DNA of 64,000 bases from positions 2,688,001 to 2,752,000 of the forward strand of contig NZ_CP092968.1 in the NCBI RefSeq assembly GCF_027571405.1, in the 5' to 3' direction. This DNA is from Methylocystis parvus OBBP. GTDB lineage: Bacteria > Pseudomonadota > Alphaproteobacteria > Rhizobiales > Beijerinckiaceae. The notes beneath the pieces are model-generated. The model was given only the letters and a program-made list of their open reading frames with translations, searched no databases and was not told the origin of the DNA. The position numbers were made by a program, and so were the translations under genes. Of this stretch, positions 7,921-15,899 are shown in pieces. Numbering within the stretch: the stretch's first letter is position 1; each line of letters opens with the position of its first letter.

Positions 7921-9489
7921 ATGTTCGAACTCGACGTCGTCTCGCTGTCCCGCCTGCAATTCGCCCTCACCGCCCTTTACCATTTCCTCTTCGTGCCGCT
8001 GACCCTCGGCCTCGCCTTGCTGCTGGCGATCATGGAGAGCGTCTATGTGATGACGGGCCGCGAGGTCTGGCGCGAGGCGGTGAAATTCTGGGGCGCGCTT
8101 TTCGGCATCAATTTCGTGATGGGCGTCGCGACCGGCGTCACGATGGAATTCCAGTTCGGCACGAATTGGGCCTATTACTCCCATTATGTCGGCGACGTCT
8201 TCGGGACGCCGCTCGCCATTGAAGGACTGATGGCCTTCTTTCTGGAGGCGACCTTTGTCGGCCTCTTCTTCTTCGGCTGGAAGCGGCTCACAAAGGTTCA
8301 GCATCTCGTCGTCACCTGGCTCGTGGCGCTCGGCTCCAATTTCTCCGCGCTGTGGATTTTGGTCGCCAACGCCTGGATGTCCAATCCGGTCGGCGCCGTC
8401 TTCAATCCGCAGACCATGCGGATGGAGGTCACGTCCTTCAAGGAAGTGCTGTTCAATCCCGTCGCCCAATCGAAATTCGTTCATACCGTCAGCGCCGGCT
8501 ATGTGACGGGCTCCATGTTCGTCATGTCGATCGCCGCCTATTACATCCTGCGCAAGCGACATGTCGAAATCGCGCGCCGGTCGCTCACCGTCGCGGCCAG
8601 TTTCGGTCTTGCTTCGGCCCTGTCGGTCGTCGTGCTCGGCGACGAGAGCGGCTACACGACGGGCGAAAGCCAGAAGATGAAGATCGCCGCCATCGAAGCG
8701 ATGTGGGAGACGGAGCCCGCGCCGGCCTCCTTCACGCTCTTCGGCCTGCCGGACCTCAAGAGCGAGACGACGAAATACGCGATCGAGATTCCCTATGTTC
8801 TCGGCATCATCGCGACGCGCTCGCTCGACAAGGAAGTCGAGGGCATCAAGCCGCTGGTTCTCCACGCCGAGGAACGCATTCGCAACGGTCTGCCCGGCTA
8901 TAAATGGATTTCCGAACAGGGCGGACGCCCCAATGTCGTCGTGCCGGCCGCGCTCGAGGGCTCCATGCGCGACCTCGGCTACGCGCTCCTCCTGAAGCGC
9001 ATCCGGCCGGACATCGAGAACGCGACGCGCGAGGAGATCGTCGAGGCCGCGCATTCGGTCGTTCCGGACGTGCCGGTGCTTTTCTGGTCCTTCCGCATCA
9101 TGGTGGCGCTCGGTTTCTATTTCATCGCGCTTTTCGGGGTCGCCTTCTACCTTTCCAGCCGGCGCCGCTGCGGCGCGCCCTGGTTCCTGAAAATGACGAT
9201 GTTCAGCCTGCCGCTGCCCTGGATCGCGGCGGAGCTCGGCTGGATCGTCGCGGAATATGGCCGCCAGCCCTGGATCATCGACGGCGTCATGCCGACCTTC
9301 CTCGGCGTTTCGGACGTGCCCGCCTCCAATGTCGCGGCGAGCCTCGCGGCCTTTGTGCTCTTTTACACCGCGCTCGCGGTCGTCGATGTGGCGCTGCTCG
9401 TCAAATATATCCGGAAGGGGCCGCATGTCCCCGAAAGCGGGCCGACGCCGCAGCCTCGGGCGGGCGCGCTCCCCGTCGCCGCCGAGTAA
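7921..9489 (+). CDS. cydA: Cytochrome bd ubiquinol oxidase subunit I
   Basis: A 522-residue heme-carrying subunit of the bd-type quinol oxidase in the inner membrane. Heme ligands are in the expected places: H21 (TALYHFLF), H188 (SKFVHTVS) and M394 (SFRIMVAL), equivalent to H19, H186 and M393 of E. coli. The quinol-binding loop region is of the long type (about residues 240-380), and GRQPW near residue 445 is the usual C-terminal signature. About nine transmembrane helices are expected. The gene is followed by cydB 12 nt downstream and preceded by a CydP-like ORF. Bd oxidases resist sulfide, which fits the SQR gene just upstream. Confidence 0.96.
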   Translation: MFELDVVSLSRLQFALTALYHFLFVPLTLGLALLLAIMESVYVMTGREVWREAVKFWGALFGINFVMGVATGVTMEFQFGTNWAYYSHYVGDVFGTPLAIEGLMAFFLEATFVGLFFFGWKRLTKVQHLVVTWLVALGSNFSALWILVANAWMSNPVGAVFNPQTMRMEVTSFKEVLFNPVAQSKFVHTVSAGYVTGSMFVMSIAAYYILRKRHVEIARRSLTVAASFGLASALSVVVLGDESGYTTGESQKMKIAAIEAMWETEPAPASFTLFGLPDLKSETTKYAIEIPYVLGIIATRSLDKEVEGIKPLVLHAEERIRNGLPGYKWISEQGGRPNVVVPAALEGSMRDLGYALLLKRIRPDIENATREEIVEAAHSVVPDVPVLFWSFRIMVALGFYFIALFGVAFYLSSRRRCGAPWFLKMTMFSLPLPWIAAELGWIVAEYGRQPWIIDGVMPTFLGVSDVPASNVAASLAAFVLFYTALAVVDVALLVKYIRKGPHVPESGPTPQPRAGALPVAAE

Positions 9490-9501
9490 GGAGAGACGCG
9501 C

Positions 9502-10638
9502 ATGTTCGATTATATGACCCTGCGCCTCATCTGGTGGGCGATCCTCGGCCTGCTGCTCGTCGGTTTCGCGGTCTTCGACGGCTTCGATCTCGGCGTCGCC
9601 ATGCTGCATCCCTTCGTGGCGAAGAAGGATGTCGAGCGACGCGTGCTGATCAACGCGATCGGCCCGGTCTGGGAAGGCAATCAGGTCTGGTTCATTCTCG
9701 GCGGCGGCGCCGTCTTCGCCGCCTGGCCGCCGCTCTACGCCGCCTCCTTCTCCGGCTTCTATCTCGCCATGCTGCTGGTGCTGCTCGGCCTCATTTTGCG
9801 GCCGGTGTCGATCACCTTTCGCAGCAAGCGCGAGGAGCCGCGCTGGCGCGCGACATGGGATTGGCTCTTCTTCGTCTCGGGCGCGCTGCCGTCGCTCCTC
9901 TTCGGCGTCGCCTTCGGCAATCTCTTCCTCGGCGTGCCCTATCATTACGATCAGTGGCTGCGGCTCATTTATGAAGGCGGGCTCCTCGGCCTTCTGCGGC
10001 CCTTCGCGCTGCTCTGCGGCCTCGTCAGCGTCACCATGCTCGTGATGCAGGGCGCTTCGTGGCTCGCCGGAAAGAGCGAGGGCGAAATTTCCGAGCGGGC
10101 GCGGCGGGCGGGCGCCGTGGCGGCGCTTCTCCTCGTCATCGAATTCATCGCGGCGGGCCTCTGGATCGCGACGGGGATCGAGGGCTACCGCATCGAAACG
10201 GAGATCGCCTATAACGGACCGTCGACGCCTTTCGGCAAGGAAGTGATGATCGGCGCCGGGGAATGGCTGCTCAATTACGCCCGGCAGCCATTCGCGGCGC
10301 TCGCGCCGCTCGCCGGCCTCCTCGGCGCGATCGGCGCCTCGATCCTTCTGGCGACGGGCTCGCGCCTCGCAATCCTGGCGTCCAGCGTCTCCATCGCCGG
10401 CGTCGTCGCCACGGCGGGCTTCAGCCTCTTTCCCTTCCTGATGCCGTCTTCTTCGCATCCGGGCCAGAGCCTGACGGTCTGGGACGCGTCATCCAGCCAG
10501 TCGACGCTCGGCCTCATGCTCGTCGCCGTCATCTTCTTCCTGCCCATCATCCTCGCCTACACCTCATGGGTCTATTGGGTGCTGCGCGGCCCCGTGACCG
10601 AGGCGGCGATCGAGCGGGGCGACGATCACTATTACTGA
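9502..10638 (+). CDS. cydB: Cytochrome bd ubiquinol oxidase subunit II
   Basis: A 378-residue integral membrane partner of CydA, normal family length. The N-terminus (MTLRLIWWAILGLLLVGFAVFDGFDLG region, about residues 4-32) carries the conserved DGFDLG motif, and the W-E-G-N-Q-V-W motif follows near residue 55. About eight membrane segments are visible. GGAGAG precedes ATG 9502, 12 nt after cydA. Transcription probably continues into the CydX-like gene 18 nt downstream. Confidence 0.96.
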   Translation: MFDYMTLRLIWWAILGLLLVGFAVFDGFDLGVAMLHPFVAKKDVERRVLINAIGPVWEGNQVWFILGGGAVFAAWPPLYAASFSGFYLAMLLVLLGLILRPVSITFRSKREEPRWRATWDWLFFVSGALPSLLFGVAFGNLFLGVPYHYDQWLRLIYEGGLLGLLRPFALLCGLVSVTMLVMQGASWLAGKSEGEISERARRAGAVAALLLVIEFIAAGLWIATGIEGYRIETEIAYNGPSTPFGKEVMIGAGEWLLNYARQPFAALAPLAGLLGAIGASILLATGSRLAILASSVSIAGVVATAGFSLFPFLMPSSSHPGQSLTVWDASSSQSTLGLMLVAVIFFLPIILAYTSWVYWVLRGPVTEAAIERGDDHYY

Positions 10639-10656
10639 CCGCGTGGAGAAAAACGC

Positions 10657-10854
10657 ATGTGGTATTTTTCCTGGATCCTCGGCCTCGGGCTCGCCTGCGC
10701 CTTCGGCATCCTCAACGCCATGTGGCTGGAGCTCGACCAGGAAGACGAGAACGGCGCCGAACGGACGAGGCGGGCGGCGCTCAAGAAGAGCGCGCTCAGC
10801 GCATTGTTCGGCGCGCCCGAGCCCGCGCGCGACGATCCGCCGCGGGAGCCGTGA
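10657..10854 (+). CDS. cydX: CydX-like small subunit of cytochrome bd oxidase with extended tail
   Basis: A 65-residue protein whose first 26 residues (MWYFSWILGLGLACAFGILN then AMWLEL) are a textbook CydX/CbdX helix, needed for bd oxidase stability and heme retention. Typical CydX proteins have 30-40 residues. Here a charged and Ala/Pro-rich cytoplasmic tail of about 38 residues follows. GGAG lies 8-9 nt upstream of ATG 10657, and the gene follows cydB by 18 nt. Only the helix is recognised with confidence; the tail could be lineage-specific. Confidence 0.87.
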   Translation: MWYFSWILGLGLACAFGILNAMWLELDQEDENGAERTRRAALKKSALSALFGAPEPARDDPPREP

Positions 10855-10925
10855 GACTTAGTCGCGGAGTCCCGTCCGCCATCGGATAGCATCGGGCGCG
10901 CGCTATGCTTCACGGAGAACAGGAA

Positions 10926-11111
10926 ATGGAAGCGAATGTCGGCAAAACCGATAAGATGATCCGGATCGCGGCGGGAGTGCTTCTGCTCAGCCTCGCCTTC
11001 GTGGGACCCAAGACGCCATGGGGCTTCATCGGCGTCGTGCCGCTTGTGACCGCCTTCATCAATTTCTGCCCGGCCTACAAGCTCCTTGGCGTGAACACCT
11101 GCGGCAAGTAG
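10926..11111 (+). CDS. DUF2892 small membrane protein (second copy)
   Basis: A 61-residue protein starting MEANVGKTDKMIRI, with two hydrophobic helices and the family turn INFCPAYKLLG followed by NTCGK. ATG 10926 is preferred because GAGAACAGGAA lies just upstream; an in-frame ATG at 10905 would add seven residues. It sits between the cyd operon and the HMA/SafE fusion gene. Like the copy at 5392-5592 it retains the FCP cysteine. Two such genes in one island strengthen the sulfur link. The biochemical role is unknown. Confidence 0.83.
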   Translation: MEANVGKTDKMIRIAAGVLLLSLAFVGPKTPWGFIGVVPLVTAFINFCPAYKLLGVNTCGK

Positions 11112-11156
11112 GAATTCAATAGGCGAGGATCGACGCCGCGGCGGCGGGCGGAGGTC

Positions 11157-12743
11157 ATGAGCGACGAGACGGTCAATTTCCACGCCCACGGCATGCATTG
11201 CCAGGGTTGCGAGCATGTCATCGAAACGGGCCTCAAAAGGCTCGCGGGGGTGCGCAGCGTTCGTGCGCACTATCCGACCGAGACCGTCGCCGTAGAGTAT
11301 GACGCCGCCCTCCTCTCCTTCGACGCCATTTGCGAAAATGTCGAAGCGAACGGCTACAAGGTCGAATTGGGCGAGCGAAAGGCCCGCCCCTTCGCGCAAA
11401 GGCTGGCGCTGATCGCGGGCGCCCTCGCGGGTCTCGCCGCGCTTGCTTTTATCGATTCGCATTGGATCAGCGCCGGCGGCGCGCCCGACATTTCGCAACA
11501 TATGAGCCTCTGGCTCATCTTCGCGCTCGGCCTCGTGACGGGCTTCCATTGCATCGGCATGTGCGGCGCCTTCGTCGTGAGCTATTCAGCGGCTGACGCC
11601 AGCGCCGGGCGCGCCTCGCTTCTCTCCCATGTCGCCTTCGGCGCCGGCAAGACGCTTTCCTACACGAGCATCGGCGCCCTCTTCGGCGCGCTCGGCGCCT
11701 TCATCGCCTTCACGCCGCTGCTGCGCGGCGCGGCGGGAATCGCGGCCGGGCTGTTTCTGATCGTTTTCGGGCTCAACATGCTGGGGCTCTTCGCCCCGCT
11801 GCGCCGCTTCCGCCTCGGCCTTCCCGCTCCGCTCGAACGCTGGGTCTACAAGGAGGCGGACGGACGCCATCGCCCCTTCGTCATCGGCCTGCTCAACGGG
11901 TTGATGATCGCCTGCGGCCCCTTGCAGGCGATGTATGTGATGGCGGCGGGGACGGGCAGTCCCGTCGAAGGCGCGAAAATGCTCTTCGCCTTCGGGCTGG
12001 GCACGCTCCCGGTCATGCTCGCCTTCGGCGTGATCGCCTCCACGCTTTCCAACGCGCTGACGCATCGCCTGCTGAAGGCGTCGGGCGTCATCGTCGTGGC
12101 GCTCGGCGCGGTGATGATCAATCGCGGTCTCATCCTCACGGGATGGGGCTATGATCTCGTCTCGATCGCGGCGCGCCTGCATCAGGAGGATGCGCCCGTC
12201 GCGGCGCGAATTCCCGCGCCGTCCGTGCAGAAGATCGAGATGGAGGCGAATGCGAAAGGCTACGCGCCGACGCGCTTCACGCTTGTCAAAGACGTGCCTG
12301 TCCAATGGACGATCAACGCCGCCGAAGTGACCGAATGCAACAAGCGCATCATCGTTCCCGCGCTGCATCTGGAATTCGATCTGAAGCCCGGCTTGCAGAC
12401 CGTTTCATTTACGCCGCGGCAGGCGGGCGTCGTTCCGTGGAGCTGCTGGATGGGCATGATCCGCGGCGAATTCGACGTCGTCGAGCCCGGCGCGGCGCCG
12501 AAGGAAGAGGCCTCGCCGGCTCCGGCGAAAGAAGAAGCGGCGCCGCCCGTCGCGGCTGGACCTGCGCGCCCGTCGAGCTACGCCGTCCAAGGCGGCGACA
12601 CGCTGAAAAGCGTGGCGAAGAAATTCTACGGCGACGCGCGGCGCGCAGGCGACATCGCCGCGGCGAATCCCGGCTTGCGCAAGAAAAACCTGCGCAAGAA
12701 AAAGCTGAAGCCCGGACAGCTTCTCATCCTGCCCAAGCCGTGA
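11157..12743 (+). CDS. Fusion protein: HMA metal-binding, SafE/UreH-like membrane, cupredoxin and LysM domains
   Basis: A 528-residue multidomain protein. Residues 1-70 are a heavy-metal-associated domain with GMHCQGC (12-18). About 75-345 form a sulfite-exporter TauE/SafE-like (UreH-type) membrane domain with six or more helices and the FHCIGMCGAF motif. About 355-445 are a cupredoxin-like domain with ECNKR, the IVPALHLEF strand and SCWMGM, residues that usually bind copper. A Pro/Ala/Glu linker leads to a LysM domain (about 475-528). HMA-SafE-cupredoxin fusions are known from copper handling and cbb3 oxidase assembly. The added LysM suggests anchoring of the periplasmic part to peptidoglycan. 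It probably traffics copper (inference), possibly for a respiratory or methane-oxidation enzyme. Confidence 0.85.
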   Translation: MSDETVNFHAHGMHCQGCEHVIETGLKRLAGVRSVRAHYPTETVAVEYDAALLSFDAICENVEANGYKVELGERKARPFAQRLALIAGALAGLAALAFIDSHWISAGGAPDISQHMSLWLIFALGLVTGFHCIGMCGAFVVSYSAADASAGRASLLSHVAFGAGKTLSYTSIGALFGALGAFIAFTPLLRGAAGIAAGLFLIVFGLNMLGLFAPLRRFRLGLPAPLERWVYKEADGRHRPFVIGLLNGLMIACGPLQAMYVMAAGTGSPVEGAKMLFAFGLGTLPVMLAFGVIASTLSNALTHRLLKASGVIVVALGAVMINRGLILTGWGYDLVSIAARLHQEDAPVAARIPAPSVQKIEMEANAKGYAPTRFTLVKDVPVQWTINAAEVTECNKRIIVPALHLEFDLKPGLQTVSFTPRQAGVVPWSCWMGMIRGEFDVVEPGAAPKEEASPAPAKEEAAPPVAAGPARPSSYAVQGGDTLKSVAKKFYGDARRAGDIAAANPGLRKKNLRKKKLKPGQLLILPKP

Positions 12744-12811
12744 CGATTCGTCTTGGCGAAAAGCTTTCGCGCCTGCGCTAGGCTCGGCGCGTTGAACGAG
12801 GAGTCCAGAAG

Positions 12812-13324
12812 ATGCGGAAGGTTTTAATTTCCATCGGCGCCTTTTCGCTTTTCGGCGCCGCGGCGCTCGCCGACGACCATCACGACCACATGCAGATGAT
12901 GAGCAAGATGGCGAAGGATATGCGCATCGAGGTGGACGCGCCCGGCCCGATGAAGGCCATGATGTTGACCAATATGCGCGGCCACCAGCAGGCGATCGCC
13001 GAAATCCTCGCCACGCTCTCCAAGGGCGACGGAGAGGGAGCCGCCAAGATCGCGGAGACGCAGCTCGGCATGGGGTCGCCGGGCTCCGCCGCCTGCAAGC
13101 CCATGGCGACATCGGGAGAACTCGGAGACATGCCGAAAATGATGGCCAGCCATATGCCCGAGGAGATGCGCGCGCTCGGCATGACCATGCATGCGCAGGC
13201 CACAAAATTCGCCGAGGAAGCGCGCAATATGAAGCAGGGCGGCGATCCGCGCCCGGCGCTTGCCGAGCTCGGCAAAACCGTGCAAGCCTGCAACGCCTGT
13301 CACGCGGCCTATCGGCTCGACTGA
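12812..13324 (+). CDS. Cytochrome c' family protein
   Basis: A 170-residue exported heme protein. A signal peptide (residues 1-20, ending FGAAALA) is followed by a His/Met-rich start (DDHHDHMQMM), a helical body and a C-terminal heme attachment motif CNACH (160-164). A c-type heme site at the very end of a four-helix bundle is diagnostic of cytochrome c'. Family members bind NO or H2S-related ligands and help resist nitrosative stress. It is preceded by GAGGAG and follows the HMA fusion gene by 68 nt. The family fold is confident; the ligand is not known. Confidence 0.84.
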   Translation: MRKVLISIGAFSLFGAAALADDHHDHMQMMSKMAKDMRIEVDAPGPMKAMMLTNMRGHQQAIAEILATLSKGDGEGAAKIAETQLGMGSPGSAACKPMATSGELGDMPKMMASHMPEEMRALGMTMHAQATKFAEEARNMKQGGDPRPALAELGKTVQACNACHAAYRLD

Positions 13325-13355
13325 ATCTCGGGGCGGGGCGCCCCTTGCGGGGGTT

Positions 13356-14141
13356 GTGTTGCGCATCGCCACTTGGAACGTGAACTCCGTCCGGCAGCGG
13401 CTCGCGCCGCTGCTGTCGTTTCTGAAGGAGTCGAATCCGGACATTCTCTGCCTGCAGGAATTGAAATGCGAGGAGACCGCCTTTCCGCGCATGGAGGTGG
13501 AGGATGCGGGCTACAACGTCGTTCTGCACGGACAGAAGACGTTCAACGGCGTCGCCATCCTCTCCAAATCTCCGATCGAGGAATCGACGGTCGGCCTTCC
13601 CGGCTTCGATCACGAAGGGCAGTCACGCTATATCGAAGCCGTGGTGTCAAACGGCGACGCCGGCGTTTTCCGCGTCGCGTCGATCTATTGCCCCAACGGC
13701 AATCCGCCCGACACGCCGAAATACGCCTATAAGCTGCGTTTCATGAAGGCGCTGACGGCGCACGCCTTCGCGCTCCTGAAGCTCGAGGAAGCGACCGTGC
13801 TCGCGGGCGATTACAACATCATTCCCGAGCCGCGCGACGCGCACGACCCTTCGGCCTGGGTCGCCGACGCGCTGTTTCTTCCCGAGAGCCGCGCCGCTTA
13901 TCGACGCCTTCTCAATCTCGGTTACGCGGATGCGCTGCGCGCCGCGACCGACGACGCCGGGCTCTATACTTTCTGGGATTATCAGGCGGGCGCCTGGCAG
14001 AAGAACAAGGGCATTCGCATCGACCATCTCCTGCTTTCGCCGCAGGCGGCCGACCGGCTCGCCCGCGTCGAGATCGTCAAGGAGATGCGGGCGGGCGATA
14101 AGCCTTCCGACCATGTGCCGATCTTTGCGGAGTTGGCGTGA
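13356..14141 (+). CDS. xth: Exodeoxyribonuclease III (AP endonuclease)
   Basis: A 261-residue Mg-dependent endonuclease/exonuclease/phosphatase-fold enzyme of base excision repair. It opens with RIATWNVNSVRQRL, then LQELK with the metal-binding Glu, NGVAILSK, the GDYNI catalytic Asp/Asn, and ends with RIDH and SDHVPIF around the catalytic His. The start is probably GTG 13356 or TTG 13359, since the family motif begins immediately after and no ATG is close. GGGGG precedes it. The stop abuts the stop of the convergent TSUP gene. Confidence 0.92.
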   Translation: MLRIATWNVNSVRQRLAPLLSFLKESNPDILCLQELKCEETAFPRMEVEDAGYNVVLHGQKTFNGVAILSKSPIEESTVGLPGFDHEGQSRYIEAVVSNGDAGVFRVASIYCPNGNPPDTPKYAYKLRFMKALTAHAFALLKLEEATVLAGDYNIIPEPRDAHDPSAWVADALFLPESRAAYRRLLNLGYADALRAATDDAGLYTFWDYQAGAWQKNKGIRIDHLLLSPQAADRLARVEIVKEMRAGDKPSDHVPIFAELA

Positions 14142-14930
14142 TCAGATGAAAGCGCCGACCGCCCGCCAGATCACATAAAGCCCGGTCGCCGCGACCATTC
14201 CGGCGAAGACCGTCGCGAGCGCGCCACGCTCGGCGGAAAGCCGCCGCCCCGTCGCGGCGCCGATCAATCCCCCGATCACGCCGCCGCCGAGGATCGTCGC
14301 GGCAAGCTTCCAATCGACGAGACCGGAGAAGGCGTAATTCGCGGCCGTCGTCACGCCGAAGGCGGAGACGGAGACGAGCGAGGAGCCGATGGCGTTGACG
14401 ATGGGCAATTCGGCCGCGAGCATAAGCCCCGGGACGATAAGAAATCCGCCGCCGATTCCAAAAAAGCCCGACAGCGCGCCGGTCGCGAGGCCCGTCGCGG
14501 CGAGGCGCGGGAAATTCTCGCGATTGAGACGCACCTGAGGATAGCCGTCGCCGCTGCGGCTCTTGAACATCAAGGCGCCGATGACGAGCATCAGAAGGCC
14601 GAACAGGGCGAGCAGCTTCTCGCCGTTGATCGCCTTGCCCAGGGTCGAGCCGCCATAGGCGCCCAGCACGCCGAACAGCGCGAAAACCGAGGCGCAGCGC
14701 CATTTGATCGTGCCCGCGCGCGCATGGTTGGCGAGACTGAACAAGGCGTTGGCGGCGACGGCGATCGAACTCGTGCCGATCGCCACATGCGGTTCCGGCA
14801 CGCCGACGAAATAGACGAGGAGCGGCACCGCGAGCACGGAACCGCCGCCGCCGATCAGCCCCAGCGAGAACCCGACCATGACGCCCGAAAGCGTCCCGGC
14901 GGCGAGCTGCGTCATCAGCGGGGTGAGCAT
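14142..14930 (-). CDS. TSUP family sulfite/sulfonate exporter (TauE/SafE)
   Basis: A 262-residue inner-membrane protein with about eight helices in two repeats. It carries GLIGGGGSVLAVPLLVYF near the N-terminus and GFFGIGGGFLIVPGL near residue 150, the duplicated signature of the TSUP family. In BigR-type operons a TSUP protein exports sulfite made from persulfide. It is divergently transcribed from the persulfide dioxygenase gene with 84 nt between starts. Specific substrate inferred from context. Confidence 0.9.
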   Translation of the reverse strand: MLTPLMTQLAAGTLSGVMVGFSLGLIGGGGSVLAVPLLVYFVGVPEPHVAIGTSSIAVAANALFSLANHARAGTIKWRCASVFALFGVLGAYGGSTLGKAINGEKLLALFGLLMLVIGALMFKSRSGDGYPQVRLNRENFPRLAATGLATGALSGFFGIGGGFLIVPGLMLAAELPIVNAIGSSLVSVSAFGVTTAANYAFSGLVDWKLAATILGGGVIGGLIGAATGRRLSAERGALATVFAGMVAATGLYVIWRAVGAFI

Positions 14931-14944
14931 GGCGCCTGCACTAC

Positions 14945-14970
14945 ATTAGATATTGCTTATTTAGTTAGAT
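14945..14970. promoter_or_regulatory. AT-rich intergenic element between TSUP exporter and persulfide dioxygenase genes
   Basis: The 84-nt divergent promoter region contains two TTAGAT direct repeats (14946-14951 and 14965-14970) in an AT-rich block within otherwise GC-rich DNA. ATTAGAT-like elements are found in reported BigR sites. It does not match the TATATTC-N8-TAAWTTA pattern of the other three sites well, so it may be a weaker variant or a plain promoter. Confidence 0.4.
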
Positions 14971-15014
14971 CGCATATATGTCGGCGACAAGCAAGCGCAG
15001 GGCGAGGAAAAAAC

Positions 15015-15899
15015 ATGCCGCAGCCGAACATTCGCGGCTTCTTCGACGAAGCCACCTTCACCGTCACCTATCTGGTCTCCGATCCCGCCACGAAAAAGGC
15101 CGCCATCATTGATCCGGTCCTGGATTACGAGCCCGGCGGCGGCGTCGCCGACTCTCGTTCGATCGACGCCGTGCTCGCCGCCGCGGCTAAAGAAGGGCTG
15201 GAGGTGGAATGGGTTCTCGAGACCCACGCCCATGCCGATCATCTCTCCGCCGCGCCGGTCGTGAAGGAAGCGACCGGGGCCAAAATCGGCGTCGGCGCAC
15301 AGATCACGAAGGTGCAGGAAATATTCCGCCCTGCTTTCCTCGCCGACGACATCGCGCCTGAAGGCAAGGATTTCGACGAGCTCTTCGCGGATGGCGACAG
15401 CTTCCCGCTTGGCGCGCTCACCGTCGACGTGATTTTCACGCCGGGCCATACGCCGGCCTGCGTCTCCTACAAGATCGGCGACAACGTCTTTGTCGGGGAT
15501 ACGATCTTCATGCCGGATTACGGGACCGCCCGCGCCGATTTCCCGGGCGGAGACGCGCGCGCGCTCTACGCCTCCATCCGGCGGCTCCTTGCTTTGCCGC
15601 CGCAGACGCGCCTCTTCATGTGTCATGATTACAAGGCGCCCGGCCGCGACGTCTATCTCTGGGAAACGACGGTCGCCGAAGAGCGGGAGAAGAACGTCCA
15701 GATCCGAGACGGGATCGGGGAAGAGGAATTCGTCGCGTCGCGCCGCGCGCGCGACGAGGCGCTCGCCGCCCCGCGTCTGCTGCTGCCGTCGATCCAGGTG
15801 AATATTCGCGCCGGGCGCTTTCCGGCGCCGGGGCCCGACGGCGTGCGCCGGCTGCTGATCCCGGTGACGTTCAAAGGCGCGGCGGCGCCCTCGAGCTAA
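15015..15899 (+). CDS. MBL-fold persulfide dioxygenase (Blh/ETHE1-like)
   Basis: A 294-residue metallo-beta-lactamase-fold non-heme iron enzyme that would oxidise glutathione persulfide to sulfite. The metal motif THAHADHLSAAP (HxHxDH) is near residues 75-85, the GHTPACVSY His near 143, GDTIF Asp near 165 and the final FMCHDY His near 203. ATG 15015 is chosen because the family N-terminus (IRGFFDEATFTVTYLV) starts there and GAGGAAAA lies upstream. It pairs with the divergent TSUP exporter, as in bigR-blh operons: SQR makes sulfane sulfur, this enzyme makes sulfite, TSUP exports it. Confidence 0.9.
   Translation: MPQPNIRGFFDEATFTVTYLVSDPATKKAAIIDPVLDYEPGGGVADSRSIDAVLAAAAKEGLEVEWVLETHAHADHLSAAPVVKEATGAKIGVGAQITKVQEIFRPAFLADDIAPEGKDFDELFADGDSFPLGALTVDVIFTPGHTPACVSYKIGDNVFVGDTIFMPDYGTARADFPGGDARALYASIRRLLALPPQTRLFMCHDYKAPGRDVYLWETTVAEEREKNVQIRDGIGEEEFVASRRARDEALAAPRLLLPSIQVNIRAGRFPAPGPDGVRRLLIPVTFKGAAAPSS

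Noticed and set aside
7798..10458. 886-codon minus-strand ORF
   Set aside because: It covers cydA/cydB on the other strand and has the same Arg/His/Glu-rich composition; no domain is seen.
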